From contig CAMAXV010000004.1 of NCBI GenBank assembly GCA_945862385.1, positions 1-64,000 of the forward strand: 64,000 nucleotides of DNA. Direction: 5' to 3'. This document shows, piece after piece, positions 43,603 through 53,492 of this stretch. Position 1 is the first letter of the stretch. The number at the start of each line of letters is the position of its first letter. Source of the stretch: Chitinophaga pinensis (GTDB lineage Bacteria > Bacteroidota > Bacteroidia > Chitinophagales > Chitinophagaceae). Under the pieces are notes generated by a model. It was not told the origin of the DNA. It worked only from the letters and a program-made list of their open reading frames with translations, and made no database searches. A program made the position numbers and the translations under genes.

Positions 43603-44907
43603 TCAATATTTGCTAATCTCTCCAGTAAGAAAGAGAAGGGTAGATAATGCAATCTGTGCCTGATATTGGGCGTCAATAAATTTATCCTGAGCTTCTATTA
43701 GACTTAATTGTGCCTGTCTGAGTTCTATTGAGTTGCTTTGTAATTTTCGAAATCTTTCAGTAGATATCATATTATTCTCCTCTGCCAATTTCACGTTATT
43801 CTCTTCAATTTTAGCGTTTTCCAATGCATTGATATAATCCTGATAGGCTATTAACAAATCCCTTTGGAGGTTGGATTTCAGATTTTCTTGTTGGTGTGCC
43901 TGTTTCTTAACCTGAATTTCATTGACTTTTAACTGAGTTTTATTAACATTTCCATTGAAAATTGGAACGCCAACTGACAAGCCAATATTTGGTCCAAAAG
44001 TTTGATTGGTAAGAAAGAAGCCTGCAGTTGATTTGGACCTGTTTAAAATGGTGTTTGTATTTAATGTTATACTTGGAAGCCTTTGTGAGTTGATGATTTT
44101 TCGTTCATTAAGCAGATTTATTCTCTCTTGTGTTGAAATTTGCAACAAGTTATTTTGGGTTTCCAGTTTCTGCATCAGATTGTTGAAGTCAATTTTTTGA
44201 ATTGCAAAATCATTATCCAATGTATGAAAAGGGGTATTGGGGTTTCTTTGCAAAAGTGCATTCATGCCGGCTTTTGTATTCTCAACCTGGTTGAGGATTC
44301 TGTTCAGATTGACTAACTGGGCATTCAGGTCAATACCAGCCTGTAACATATCTGTTTTTGCACCACTTCCTACATTGAATCTTGTTTCTGCAATTTTCAA
44401 TCTTTCCTTTGATAACTCAATTATGGCTTTTGTTGCATTTATCTGTTTATTAAGCCTGACGAGATTATAATAAACATTGGTTACATTAAATATAATTTCA
44501 TCAATTTGTTGTTTTACGGCCATTTCACCCATTTTCTCTAATACATCAAAACGGTTCTTTGTAGCCCGAATTCTGAATCCATTAAAAACCCTCCAGCTCA
44601 CTCCTATATTGGCATTTATACTGGAGTTCGCAACATTATTTCTTTCTATGCTGCTGCCGTTGGCAAGTTTCTGGTTGATGTTGGTTCTTGCTTCTGAATT
44701 ACCTATATTACCCGTAACTAAAGGAAGTGCACCAGCATTTCCCCAATTGTTATTTAAAGTTGCAATTTCCAAATCTGATTGAGCAATTTGAATATCCAAA
44801 TTTTGCTTAAGTGCTAAATCAATGGATTGTTTTAAGGTGAAAGAACTATCCTGCGCCTGCAAATTTGTTAGAAATGCAATAGAAACCACAATTAACTTAA
44901 TTCTCAT
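43603..44907 (-). CDS. TolC-family outer-membrane efflux protein
   Basis: From the ATG at 44907 (MRIKLIVVSIAFL, signal peptide ending near LQAQ) the protein has 434 aa. Two repeated helical halves contain the TolC signature, for example FTLKQSIDLALKQNLDIQIA, GSGAKTDMLQAGIDLNAQL and ERFRKLQSNSIELRQAQ. It forms the outer-membrane channel of an RND pump. The track's longer start lies inside the pump gene; with the ATG the two genes overlap by 11 bases, suggesting coupling. It is the third gene of the MFP-RND-TolC operon. Confidence 0.9.
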   Translation of the reverse strand: MRIKLIVVSIAFLTNLQAQDSSFTLKQSIDLALKQNLDIQIAQSDLEIATLNNNWGNAGALPLVTGNIGNSEARTNINQKLANGSSIERNNVANSSINANIGVSWRVFNGFRIRATKNRFDVLEKMGEMAVKQQIDEIIFNVTNVYYNLVRLNKQINATKAIIELSKERLKIAETRFNVGSGAKTDMLQAGIDLNAQLVNLNRILNQVENTKAGMNALLQRNPNTPFHTLDNDFAIQKIDFNNLMQKLETQNNLLQISTQERINLLNERKIINSQRLPSITLNTNTILNRSKSTAGFFLTNQTFGPNIGLSVGVPIFNGNVNKTQLKVNEIQVKKQAHQQENLKSNLQRDLLIAYQDYINALENAKIEENNVKLAEENNMISTERFRKLQSNSIELRQAQLSLIEAQDKFIDAQYQAQIALSTLLFLTGEISKY

Positions 44908-47900
44908 TTTGCACGCTTTTTTTCCGGGAAATGTAAGAATATAATGCTGGTACAACAAAAAGGGTTAGAATCAATGCAAAGAGTAATCCACCTATTATCA
45001 CAACACCAAGTGGAATTCTGCTTTTACCGGCAGATCCAAGTGCCAATGCTATGGGTAACGCACCAAGAGCAGTTGCCAGGGTTGTCATAAGAATTGGTCT
45101 TAAGCGGGCAACAGAGGCTTCTAAAACAGCGTTTATTTTTTCAATGCCACTTTCACGCTTTTTATTTGCAAATTCAACGATTAATATACCATTTTTAGTT
45201 ACGAGTCCAATTAACATGATAATACCAATCTGAGAGAAAATATTCAGTGATTGATTAAAAAAGTAAAGACTTAAAACTGCACCTGCAAGCGCGAGAGGTA
45301 CAGTAATCATGATGATGAAAGGATCTACAAAACTTTCAAATTGAGCAGCCAGAATCAGAAATATCAATACCAGTGCAAGTATGAATGCATTTTGTGTATT
45401 TGAAGAACTTTCTGCAAAATCTCTTGATGTCCCACTCAGGTTTGTTGTGAAGGATTCATCGAGAACTTTTGAGGATATTCTTCTCATCTCTTCAATACCT
45501 TCTCCAATTGTTTTGCCTGGAGCTAATCCGGCTGAAATGATAGCACTTTTCAGCCTGTTATAGTGATAAATAGTTGGTGTAGTAGCCGTTTCATTCAATG
45601 CCACAAGATTATCCAACTGGATTAATTCACCAGTTCTGCTTCTCAGGTAAAAAGATTTTAAATCGAGTGGGGCATCTCTGTCTTTTCTGTCAACTTGGCC
45701 GATTACCTCATATTGTTTACCATTGCGGATAAAATAGCCAAACCTTCTTCCACTAAGTGCCAACTGGAGTGTGTTTGAAATATCCAGAATTGAAATACCC
45801 AGTTCACTTGCTTTAAGTCTGTCTATCGTTACCTGAATCTCAGGTTTATTGAATTTGAGATTTACATCGTTACCCTGAAAAACAGGACTTTTAACCACTT
45901 CATCCATGAATGCTGGCACTTTTTCTTTCAGTTTATCGAAACTCAGATTCTGTAGAACGAACTGAACTGGTAATTGTCCTCGCCCCCCCTGACCTACTGA
46001 AATAGTCTGTTCCTGAACAACAAGTACACGAACATCAGTGAAGTCTTTGAACATTTTATTGAGACTTTGTGCAATCTCGTTCTGACTTCTTTTTCTGTCT
46101 CCTGCATCAACTAATCCCATACTAATACTTGCGGCATTTGCTCCTCCAGAGCCTGAAAAATTGGGAGCAAATGATAAGACAACATAACGTTCAGGAACTG
46201 AATCCATTATTTTTTCAGTAAGGTCATAAACCATTTTGTCCATGTAATCAAAATCTGTACCCTCGGGGGCCAGAATACTGGCACGAAGTCTGTTTCGGTC
46301 TTCCATCGGTGCTAATTCTGATGGTAACTGTCTTCCCACCAGATAAATGATGGCCGAACATATTCCAATGATCACCCAAGCCATCCATCTTCTACGCATG
46401 AAAGCGCTCAACATCCGCTTATAACCATTTTCCATTCCCGTAAAGAATGGTTCAGTTTTTGTATAAAACCAAGAATGTTTATGAACATCTTTTTTTGTGA
46501 GGTAGATATTCAAAACAGGTGTAAGTGAAAGGGAAACAAAAGCAGAAATCAATACGGCTCCTGCCACAACAATACCAAATTCTCTGAAGAGTCTGCCAAC
46601 AAAACCTTCCAGGAAAATAATAGGCAAGAACACAATTGCGAGTGTCAGTGAAGTAGAAATGACTGCAAAGAAAATCTCTTTAGATCCTTCTCTTGCAGCA
46701 GTCCATTTATCCATGCCCTGCTCAATCTTCTTGTATATATTTTCTGTTACTACAATTCCATCGTCAACAACAAGTCCTGTTGCAAGTACCAGTGATAAGA
46801 GGGTAAGTACATTGATTGAAAAGCCTGCAATATACATGATGAAGAATGCTCCTACCAATGCAACAGGAATATCAATAAGTGGCCTAAATGCGATGGACCA
46901 TTCTCGGAAAAATAAATAAATGATGATTACAACCAGAAGTATGGCAATGATAAGTGTTTCCTTCACTTCAGTGATTGCCTTTCTCACAAACAAAGACCTG
47001 TCATATCCAATTTCAAGAATAATATCGGCTGGTAGGTCTTTTTTAATCACTTCCAACCTTTTATAAATTTCGTCTGCAATGGCAACCTGATTCGAGCCTG
47101 GCTGTGCAACAACACCTAAATTAACTGATCTGATATTATTTTTTCTTGTAGCTGATTCTTCATTTTGTGGACCAATTATAGCATATCCAACATCTTTTAA
47201 TCTGATAATTTTTCCTTCGGTTTGCCTGATAATCAGGTTATTGAAATCTTCTTCAGATGTAAGTTTTCCGTAAGCCTTTACAGTAAGCTCTGTTACATCA
47301 CCACGAACTTTTCCTCCTGGTAATTCAATATTTTCCCTGTCAAGGGCATTTTTTACATCCTGTATTGTTAATTTGTAAGCAGAGAGTTTAATTGGATCAA
47401 ACCAAATCCTCATAGCAGGTCTTTGTCCGAATACATTCACTCCTGAAACCCCTGAAATAGTTTGGAGTCTTTCCTGTACAATATTCTCGGCAAGATCGGA
47501 AAGCTCTATAAGTGACCTTTTGTTGCTTTGCATTTGCATAAAAACAATAGGGTCTGAATCTGAATCCTGTTTAGCCACCGTTGGAGGAGCGTCAATATCC
47601 TGGGGTAATCTTCCAGATACTTGCGACACTTTTTCACGAACATCGTTTGCAGCTCGCTCAAGATCTACACTAAGCTCAAATTCTACAGTGATGTTACTGC
47701 TGCCCTGAGAACTGGAAGAGGTTATGTTTTTTACACCTTCAACACCATTAACTGCTTTTTCAAGTGGTTCAGTAATCTGTTGTTCAATGATTTCGGCATT
47801 GGCACCAACATAACTAGTTCTCACATTTACAACAGGAGGATCTATAGCTGGATATTCACGGACGCCAAGAAATGAGTAGCCAATAGCACCAAATATAATT

Positions 47901-47962
47901 ATGACTATGCTGCATACAACTGCGAAGACAGGTCTTTTTATACTGAGTTCTGATAAATTCAT
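44897..47962 (-). CDS. RND efflux pump inner-membrane subunit (AcrB/HAE-type)
   Basis: The 1021-aa proton-driven exporter has twelve membrane helices and two large periplasmic loops. N-terminal ELSIKRPVFAVVCSIVII, SSSQGSSNITVEFEL in the porter domain, the TM4 motif ATGLVVDDGIVVTENIY with the proton-relay aspartates, and ITVPLALAGAVLSL in the C-terminal half are characteristic. It is hydrophobe/amphiphile-efflux-like; drugs, bile-type compounds or lipids are possible substrates. It lies between the fusion protein and TolC genes and is a full-length family member. Confidence 0.95.
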   Translation of the reverse strand: MNLSELSIKRPVFAVVCSIVIIIFGAIGYSFLGVREYPAIDPPVVNVRTSYVGANAEIIEQQITEPLEKAVNGVEGVKNITSSSSQGSSNITVEFELSVDLERAANDVREKVSQVSGRLPQDIDAPPTVAKQDSDSDPIVFMQMQSNKRSLIELSDLAENIVQERLQTISGVSGVNVFGQRPAMRIWFDPIKLSAYKLTIQDVKNALDRENIELPGGKVRGDVTELTVKAYGKLTSEEDFNNLIIRQTEGKIIRLKDVGYAIIGPQNEESATRKNNIRSVNLGVVAQPGSNQVAIADEIYKRLEVIKKDLPADIILEIGYDRSLFVRKAITEVKETLIIAILLVVIIIYLFFREWSIAFRPLIDIPVALVGAFFIMYIAGFSINVLTLLSLVLATGLVVDDGIVVTENIYKKIEQGMDKWTAAREGSKEIFFAVISTSLTLAIVFLPIIFLEGFVGRLFREFGIVVAGAVLISAFVSLSLTPVLNIYLTKKDVHKHSWFYTKTEPFFTGMENGYKRMLSAFMRRRWMAWVIIGICSAIIYLVGRQLPSELAPMEDRNRLRASILAPEGTDFDYMDKMVYDLTEKIMDSVPERYVVLSFAPNFSGSGGANAASISMGLVDAGDRKRSQNEIAQSLNKMFKDFTDVRVLVVQEQTISVGQGGRGQLPVQFVLQNLSFDKLKEKVPAFMDEVVKSPVFQGNDVNLKFNKPEIQVTIDRLKASELGISILDISNTLQLALSGRRFGYFIRNGKQYEVIGQVDRKDRDAPLDLKSFYLRSRTGELIQLDNLVALNETATTPTIYHYNRLKSAIISAGLAPGKTIGEGIEEMRRISSKVLDESFTTNLSGTSRDFAESSSNTQNAFILALVLIFLILAAQFESFVDPFIIMITVPLALAGAVLSLYFFNQSLNIFSQIGIIMLIGLVTKNGILIVEFANKKRESGIEKINAVLEASVARLRPILMTTLATALGALPIALALGSAGKSRIPLGVVIIGGLLFALILTLFVVPALYSYISRKKSVQNEN

Positions 47963-47982
47963 TTTAAATATTTAAAAGCGAG

Positions 47983-49020
47983 CTATTGTACTTTTGAAAG
48001 TTTCAATTTTGAATCTTTTCTCACGAAAAGCAGTCCAGTTGTAACTATGGTATCACCTGGCTGAAGCCCGCTTGTTATTTGAATATTTTCCGAAGCTCTA
48101 ATCCCAGTTGTGACATTTACAAATTCAGGTTTTCCACTCCTATAAACAATAACATGCTTGGTTCTTGCTGTAGGTATGATGCATTGGGTTGGAATAATAA
48201 TGGCATCAGCTTTTTTTGATAACGTAAGTTCAACTTTAGCAAATGTTCCGGGAACCAGTGTATTTGATCCATCATTAACCGTTGCAAGTATTTTTAAGTT
48301 ACGGGTATCAGCCTCTATGACACTTTCAGCTGCCAGAATTGTTGCATTAAAAACTCCCTCTTTACCTTCTATGGTAAATGCAATGGGCATTCCTGTTTTT
48401 ATTTCACTGCTATATTTTTCCGGAACACTAAAACTGATTTTTTTCTTGTTTACCTGGCTTATGGTAGAAATAATGTTCGCCGGAGTTAAATAGGCACCCG
48501 GACTTACATTCCTGAGCCCCATTCTTCCACTATAAGGTGCTCTGATTTCTGTCTTACTGATAGAAACCTTAATTAGTTCTATATCTGCCTTAATATTGTT
48601 CACCTGAAGGAGGCTCAGGTCATAATCTTGCTGACTTATACCACTTATTTTTAAAAGTTCCCTTTCGCGTTCTTCAGTCTTTTCTGCAATTTTGAGCTGG
48701 ACCTCCAATTTTTTCAATTGTGCCTGAAGCTCACCATCAAATAGTTTTACCAACAAAGTATTTTCAACTACCGGTGCTCCCTCTGTAAAATTTATTTTTG
48801 TCATTCTTCCTGAAATCTCAGAACGTATTTCAGTTAATTCAAAGGGGAGTATATTTCCAGCTACTTCAATGCCTTCAGCCAATGCTGATGGGTTGATAAT
48901 CATAGCTTCTACAGAAAGTTCACCCGACTTTGATGCATCAGTAGTCGTTTTTACATCTTTTTTCTCTTTGCAGGCGAAAAAAAATAAAATAATCAGGGGT
49001 GCAAAACAAATCTTTTTCAT
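47983..49020 (-). CDS. RND efflux periplasmic adaptor (membrane fusion lipoprotein)
   Basis: The 345-aa adaptor is anchored by a lipid: signal peptide with lipobox FFFAC and lipidation at Cys17. The barrel-sandwich/hairpin order is visible: GNILPFELTEIRSEISGRMTKINF, a coiled hairpin near residues 105-150, then APYSGRMGLRNVSPGAYL and the beta-barrel SGLQPGDTIVTTGLLFVRKDSKL. It links the RND pump to the TolC channel. It is the first gene of the operon, 20 bases before the pump gene. No regulator is adjacent. Confidence 0.92.
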   Translation of the reverse strand: MKKICFAPLIILFFFACKEKKDVKTTTDASKSGELSVEAMIINPSALAEGIEVAGNILPFELTEIRSEISGRMTKINFTEGAPVVENTLLVKLFDGELQAQLKKLEVQLKIAEKTEERERELLKISGISQQDYDLSLLQVNNIKADIELIKVSISKTEIRAPYSGRMGLRNVSPGAYLTPANIISTISQVNKKKISFSVPEKYSSEIKTGMPIAFTIEGKEGVFNATILAAESVIEADTRNLKILATVNDGSNTLVPGTFAKVELTLSKKADAIIIPTQCIIPTARTKHVIVYRSGKPEFVNVTTGIRASENIQITSGLQPGDTIVTTGLLFVRKDSKLKLSKVQ

Positions 49021-49135
49021 TTACTGTTTATGGGTTGAAATACTATTTGTAAAGTAGATAATTTGATGATTTTAGTGCCAAATACTTTTGTAGTATGTAT
49101 TTATATTTTTCCAATTTATTGCTTTAATTTTAAAC

Positions 49136-49996
49136 TTATAGTTTTTTGATAATCTCCAATAATCCTAAATATTTAGCTTCAAATCCATTCTCTTTTTCAC
49201 TTTTTGCCAGATCTGTGAGCCATCTTTTTACGAATAAAACTCTATTGTCCTGATCAATAAGTATGTTTTTTTCCTGTGGATTTATTTTGCTGATATAACT
49301 GTTTATATCTTTATGGCTGTATACCTGACCGGATAGTGGGTCTATAAAAAAGATAATGTCTGGGTTATTACTTTCAGTAATTGCAGTTGTAAAATCAATA
49401 TAAGCTAAAAGGTTTTGTTTGGGCACTGAAACTGGCTCAATCGGAATACCCAGCATTTCACCCAAAATTATATATAGAACTGAAATGGGGTAAGTGTTGG
49501 AAGATTTGAGGCTGAGTAGTTTACCGAGGTCAAAATCATTAATTTTCTGGTAATTTAATTCTTCAGTATTGAATTTAAAGTGAGCAAACAATACTTTATT
49601 GAAAATATTGACTTCCTCAAGGGGAGTTAGATAATTGTTTAATTCTAACCAGATACTTTTCCTTATTCTTTCAATTTCAAATAAAAAATCTGCTTTTGGA
49701 GGATTATAAGAAATATACTCGTGGATATGAAATGCTATCTCCAAATATGATTTTTCATCCGATTCCAGCCAAATATCTATGGATTTTTTAAGTTTTTTAA
49801 CTAGAATGCTAGCAATAATCTCATTGATTCTCTCAATTTGAAGAGGAGTTTCCTCCAATTCTTTTATATCTTCAAGAGCAGGAATAATGCTATTCCCAAT
49901 TTCAATTATGCGGCATTTTACTGTCTGATAAACACTTTCATCCGGATCTTCAATCAGGTTCAGTAATGCTGCTATCTCACCTGCTGTACCTGTCAT
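49136..49996 (-). CDS. SirB1/transglutaminase-core2-like protein with a degenerate active site
   Basis: The 286-aa protein matches the layout of SirB1-type proteins: a helical N-terminal half, then SNTYPISVLYIILGEMLGIPIEPV, corresponding to the RRGNPISLSLLY...LAERLGLP core. The position of the family PGHFL motif reads PKQNLL, so the usual His is missing, and no catalytic Cys is evident. Enzyme activity is therefore unlikely and a scaffold or binding role more probable. No signal peptide is visible. It is 12 bases after topA in the same direction, so co-transcribed. Family members have no firm general function. Confidence 0.68.
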   Translation of the reverse strand: MTGTAGEIAALLNLIEDPDESVYQTVKCRIIEIGNSIIPALEDIKELEETPLQIERINEIIASILVKKLKKSIDIWLESDEKSYLEIAFHIHEYISYNPPKADFLFEIERIRKSIWLELNNYLTPLEEVNIFNKVLFAHFKFNTEELNYQKINDFDLGKLLSLKSSNTYPISVLYIILGEMLGIPIEPVSVPKQNLLAYIDFTTAITESNNPDIIFFIDPLSGQVYSHKDINSYISKINPQEKNILIDQDNRVLFVKRWLTDLAKSEKENGFEAKYLGLLEIIKKL

Positions 49997-50008
49997 AAGC
50001 TGATTTAA

Positions 50009-52357
50009 CTATTTCTTTGAAGTCTTTTTCTTGCCTCTTGAGGGATTTGCAATGGCATATTCAATCATTTCTTTTACTTCCTCAATAGTCAAATCATTTA
50101 CCAGGTCATGTTTTTCTTTGGGAATTGGAAAGTTTCTCAATCCCTTTTTAATATAGGGTCCATACGGTCCTTTCAAAAGTTGTAATTTTTCCTTTTCGAA
50201 TACTTTTATAGTGCGCTCATCTTTTGATTTTCTCTTTTCTGCAATGATTGGAATAGCAGTTTCCAGCATGATTTCATATGGATCATAATCTTTTGAAAGG
50301 GAATAAAATTTCCCAGCATGTGCTATGTATGGACCGAATCTGCCAATATTCACCTGTACTTGCTCATCTTCGAAAATTCCAAGAATCCTGGGTAATCTGA
50401 ATAATTCCATTGATTCCTCCAAAGTAATGGTCTCTATACTTTGATCAGCCTTGAGCTTCGCAAATCGAGGTTTTTCTTCTTCAGTTGTTTCCCCAATCTG
50501 AACCATGGGGCCATATCTGCCCATTCTTGCAATTACCCTTTTGCCACTGGATGGATCGTTACCCAATTCCCTTTCACCACTTATTCTTTCAGCCGTTTGC
50601 ATCGTGCTGTCTACATCAATTTTAAATGGCGAGTAGAAATCTTTGAGCATTCTACTCCAGTTCTCTTCACCTTCCGCTATGTTGTCAAATTCATTTTCAA
50701 TTTTGGCTGTAAATCCATAATCCATGACATTTGTAAAATACTGAATCAGAAAATCTGTAACCACAGATCCCAAATCCGTAGGAAACAATTTTGACTTTTC
50801 TGCTCCTGTATTTTCCTGATCTGTCGATTTTGAAATTTTATTATTAACCAGTTTTACAATCCGATAGTCTCGTTTGGTGCCCTCTTTATCCCTTTTTTCA
50901 ACATAACCTCTTTTAAGAATAGTGGAAATGGTTGGAGCATATGTAGATGGACGACCAATTCCTAATTCTTCCAGTTTTTTTACAAGAGATGCTTCCGTGT
51001 ATCTCGATTGTGGTTTTGTAAATCTTTCTATTGCTAGCATTTTTTCAAGATCCAGCGTCTGTCCTTTTTCCAGCAACGGAAGCATTCCGGCAGCTTGTCC
51101 ATCTTCTGTTTCATCAGCATCGTCGTCATCATGACTTTCAAAATAAACCTTTAGGAACCCATCAAACTTTAATACTTCTCCTTCTGCTTTTAAAGTTTCT
51201 TTTTGAGTGGAAATTGAGATATCCGCTATGGTTTTTTCAAGTTCAGCATCAGCCATCTGACTAGCCATTGTGCGTTTCCAGATTAAGTCATACAAACGTT
51301 GTGCATCAGCTATGTCCACCTTATTTTTATCCATGTAGGTTGGCCTGATGGCTTCATGGGCTTCCTGTGCTGATTCGTTTTTGTTTTTAAACTTTCTGCT
51401 TTGGTGGTATTGCTTACCGTAATTGTCAGTTATCTGTCTGGCAATCTCAGTTCTTGCGGTATCACTGAGGTTCACACTGTCAGTACGCATATAAGTAATA
51501 TGACCAGCCTCGTATAGTTTCTGAGCCAGAAGCATAGTCTTGCTTACGCCGTATCCTAATTTTCTACTCGCTTCCTGTTGAAGTGTTGACGTTGTAAATG
51601 GGGCAGCAGGTGTTTTTTTAGCTGGCTTTTTTGTGATGTCAGTCACCTTAAAATTGGCATTGATACAACCCTTGAGAAAGGCCTCTGCATCTTCAAGTTC
51701 ATTTTTTTTTGCACCTTCAGCCTTAAAATATACCTGTTTGCCATTGATATCTTTTGCTCCAAAAAAGGCTTCAATTCTAAAACTTGAAGTTGAATTAAAA
51801 TGATTAATCAAGCGTTCTCTTTCAACAATAAGTCGAACAGCTACACTTTGAACCCTGCCAGCACTCAGGTTATTCTTCATGCTCATCTTTCTCCATAAGA
51901 TAGGAGAGAGCTCAAATCCAACAATTCTGTCGAGTATTCTTCTGGCTTGTTGGGCGTTTACGAGATTCATGTTTACTGTTCTCGGATGCTCAACTGCTGC
52001 TTTAATGGCTGGTTTCGTTATCTCATGAAATACAATTCGCTTGGTGCTTACAGGATCTAATCCTAAAACTTCACATAAATGCCAGCTAATTGCCTCACCT
52101 TCCCGGTCCTCATCCGTAGCAAGCCATACTTCTCCTGATCTTTTTGCAATTTGCTTCAATTCCCTGACTACCTTTTCTTTATCTTCCGGGACGATATACC
52201 TGGGTTTAAATCCTTTTTTAATATCAATACCCATGTCATCTTTTTCAAGATCTCTTATGTGACCATAACAGCTTTTAACCTCGAAATCAGATCCCAGAAT
52301 TTTTTCTATGGTTTTGGCCTTTGCAGGCGACTCAACAATCAGTAGGTTTTTTGCCAT
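50009..52357 (-). CDS. topA: DNA topoisomerase I
   Basis: The type IA topoisomerase relaxes negative supercoils. The TOPRIM domain is at the N-terminus (LLIVESPAKAKTIEKIL, then ATDEDREGEAISWHL with metal-binding acids). The catalytic tyrosine is about Tyr289 in HITYMRTDSVNLS, followed by GIGRPSTYAPTISTI. The C-terminus carries TopI C-terminal repeats (GPYGPYIKKGLRNFPIP) instead of Cys4 zinc fingers, as is usual in Bacteroidota. At 782 aa the length is typical. A promoter with exact 19-bp spacing lies upstream. A purine-rich GGAG precedes the ATG, which is unusual in this genome type. Confidence 0.96.
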   Translation of the reverse strand: MAKNLLIVESPAKAKTIEKILGSDFEVKSCYGHIRDLEKDDMGIDIKKGFKPRYIVPEDKEKVVRELKQIAKRSGEVWLATDEDREGEAISWHLCEVLGLDPVSTKRIVFHEITKPAIKAAVEHPRTVNMNLVNAQQARRILDRIVGFELSPILWRKMSMKNNLSAGRVQSVAVRLIVERERLINHFNSTSSFRIEAFFGAKDINGKQVYFKAEGAKKNELEDAEAFLKGCINANFKVTDITKKPAKKTPAAPFTTSTLQQEASRKLGYGVSKTMLLAQKLYEAGHITYMRTDSVNLSDTARTEIARQITDNYGKQYHQSRKFKNKNESAQEAHEAIRPTYMDKNKVDIADAQRLYDLIWKRTMASQMADAELEKTIADISISTQKETLKAEGEVLKFDGFLKVYFESHDDDDADETEDGQAAGMLPLLEKGQTLDLEKMLAIERFTKPQSRYTEASLVKKLEELGIGRPSTYAPTISTILKRGYVEKRDKEGTKRDYRIVKLVNNKISKSTDQENTGAEKSKLFPTDLGSVVTDFLIQYFTNVMDYGFTAKIENEFDNIAEGEENWSRMLKDFYSPFKIDVDSTMQTAERISGERELGNDPSSGKRVIARMGRYGPMVQIGETTEEEKPRFAKLKADQSIETITLEESMELFRLPRILGIFEDEQVQVNIGRFGPYIAHAGKFYSLSKDYDPYEIMLETAIPIIAEKRKSKDERTIKVFEKEKLQLLKGPYGPYIKKGLRNFPIPKEKHDLVNDLTIEEVKEMIEYAIANPSRGKKKTSKK

Positions 52358-52453
52358 TTTCTTTCTCTCCGGTTTAAATCTCTTCTAATTCGATGCCTTT
52401 GGGTTAATAAAACTTTTGACTAATTGCTTCTGAAGATGCAATAATAAGGTAAA

Positions 52454-52484
52454 CAAAACGATTTTTACATCAATCAGAATCAAA
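52454..52484 (-). promoter_or_regulatory. Promoter of topA
   Basis: On the minus strand TTTG (52484-52481), exactly 19 bases, then TCGTTTTG (52461-52454), one mismatch to TAnnTTTG. The predicted leader to the topA ATG is about 90 bases. Nothing else is recognised in the 200-base gap except AT-rich DNA. Confidence 0.55.
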
Positions 52485-52558
52485 ATGAACTAAAAAACTG
52501 ATAAAAAAAAAGAGAATTTTCACCATTTTCTGGGGAAAAACCTCATTTTTATTTTTAA

Positions 52559-53407
52559 TTATCCTGTTGTGAGAAATTCAATTGTTTTTTTAACAACTTT
52601 GTTATCCTTGTAAATTCTTCTGTGTCCCAGCCCTTTTGTAATCATGAATTCAATGTTCTTTGGCTGTAATTCAATAATGGGTTTTACATCACTCAAAGGA
52701 GTAATGTCATCATCTTCATCGTGAACCCATAAAAGTGGATTTTTAATGTGCGTTAACGCACGTCTGACAGAATAATAAGAAGGATCTTTACCGGATTTAT
52801 CAAAGATAAATTGGTTGATACCTGCTTTTACGCCATTACTTAACCTGAAAAAACGTACAAAAAGATCAATTGCTGAAGTAGTTTCAGTTGCAGGTGCAAT
52901 AAGCACAACTCGGGCATTTTCATTTTCTCCGTTTTCCAGATAAAGACTTATCGCAAGGCCGCCAAAAGAATGCGCCATATATCCATTGAACTTCCCTTCT
53001 TTGGCTTCAAGCTCCCTCAGCATATCTGAATACTCGGGAACCGTTATGGTTTTTCCTTCGGATTTGCCATGTGCTTTGGCATCCATGGCAAAAACCCCAT
53101 AGCCGGCATTGATAATTGGCTGAATGTAGCGGTCAAAATTGTAGGCCCGTGATTCGAATCCATGGATAATCAGAATCTTTTTTTCATATTCGGGATGCCA
53201 GCAGTAACCATAAATATTTAATCCGTTTACTTTAAGATGTACAGGTTTAGACTTTTCAAAAATTGGTGGTGCAACAGGGCGTGGTTTTCTGTAAGGTGTT
53301 GAAAAAATTCGAAATGCGGTTTTAGCTGCCCATTTGTATGAAAATGCTGCCTGAAAATTTAACTTTGCTCTTAAATAAAAAAGTACAACCTGCTGGGCTG
53401 TTTTCAT
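52559..53407 (-). CDS. Alpha/beta-hydrolase
   Basis: The 282-aa protein has the hydrolase-fold signature: ILIIHGFESRAYNFDRYI near the oxyanion site, MDAKAHGKSEGKTI, a nucleophile serine in AHSFGGLA, an acid in VHDEDDDITPL and a final histidine in GLGHRRIY. It is probably cytosolic; the N-terminus is basic without a clear signal peptide. Lysophospholipase- or esterase-like activity is possible, but the substrate is unknown. It is divergent from the kdsC-like gene and has a -7 box of its own. Confidence 0.85.
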   Translation of the reverse strand: MKTAQQVVLFYLRAKLNFQAAFSYKWAAKTAFRIFSTPYRKPRPVAPPIFEKSKPVHLKVNGLNIYGYCWHPEYEKKILIIHGFESRAYNFDRYIQPIINAGYGVFAMDAKAHGKSEGKTITVPEYSDMLRELEAKEGKFNGYMAHSFGGLAISLYLENGENENARVVLIAPATETTSAIDLFVRFFRLSNGVKAGINQFIFDKSGKDPSYYSVRRALTHIKNPLLWVHDEDDDITPLSDVKPIIELQPKNIEFMITKGLGHRRIYKDNKVVKKTIEFLTTG

Positions 53408-53425
53408 ACAGAGGATTTAATCGTA

Positions 53426-53433
53426 CAAATATA
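53426..53433 (-). promoter_or_regulatory. -7 box before the alpha/beta-hydrolase gene
   Basis: TATATTTG on the minus strand exactly matches TAnnTTTG, 18 bases before the ATG. No TTTG at 19-bp spacing is seen. Confidence 0.42.
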
Positions 53434-53477
53434 ATCCCGATGCCACTCATTTGCAGATTAAATTGTAATGAATAATT

Positions 53478-53485
53478 TAACTTTA
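53478..53485 (+). promoter_or_regulatory. Possible -7 box before the kdsC-like gene
   Basis: TAACTTTA matches TAnnTTTG with one mismatch and lies 7 bases before the ATG, so the leader would be very short or absent. Confidence 0.28.
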
Positions 53486-53492
53486 TGCCATA

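Noticed and set aside
49080-49102. AT-rich inverted repeat upstream of the RND adaptor gene
   Set aside because: The stems are short and AT-rich with several alternative pairings, so chance is likely. No -7 box was found there.
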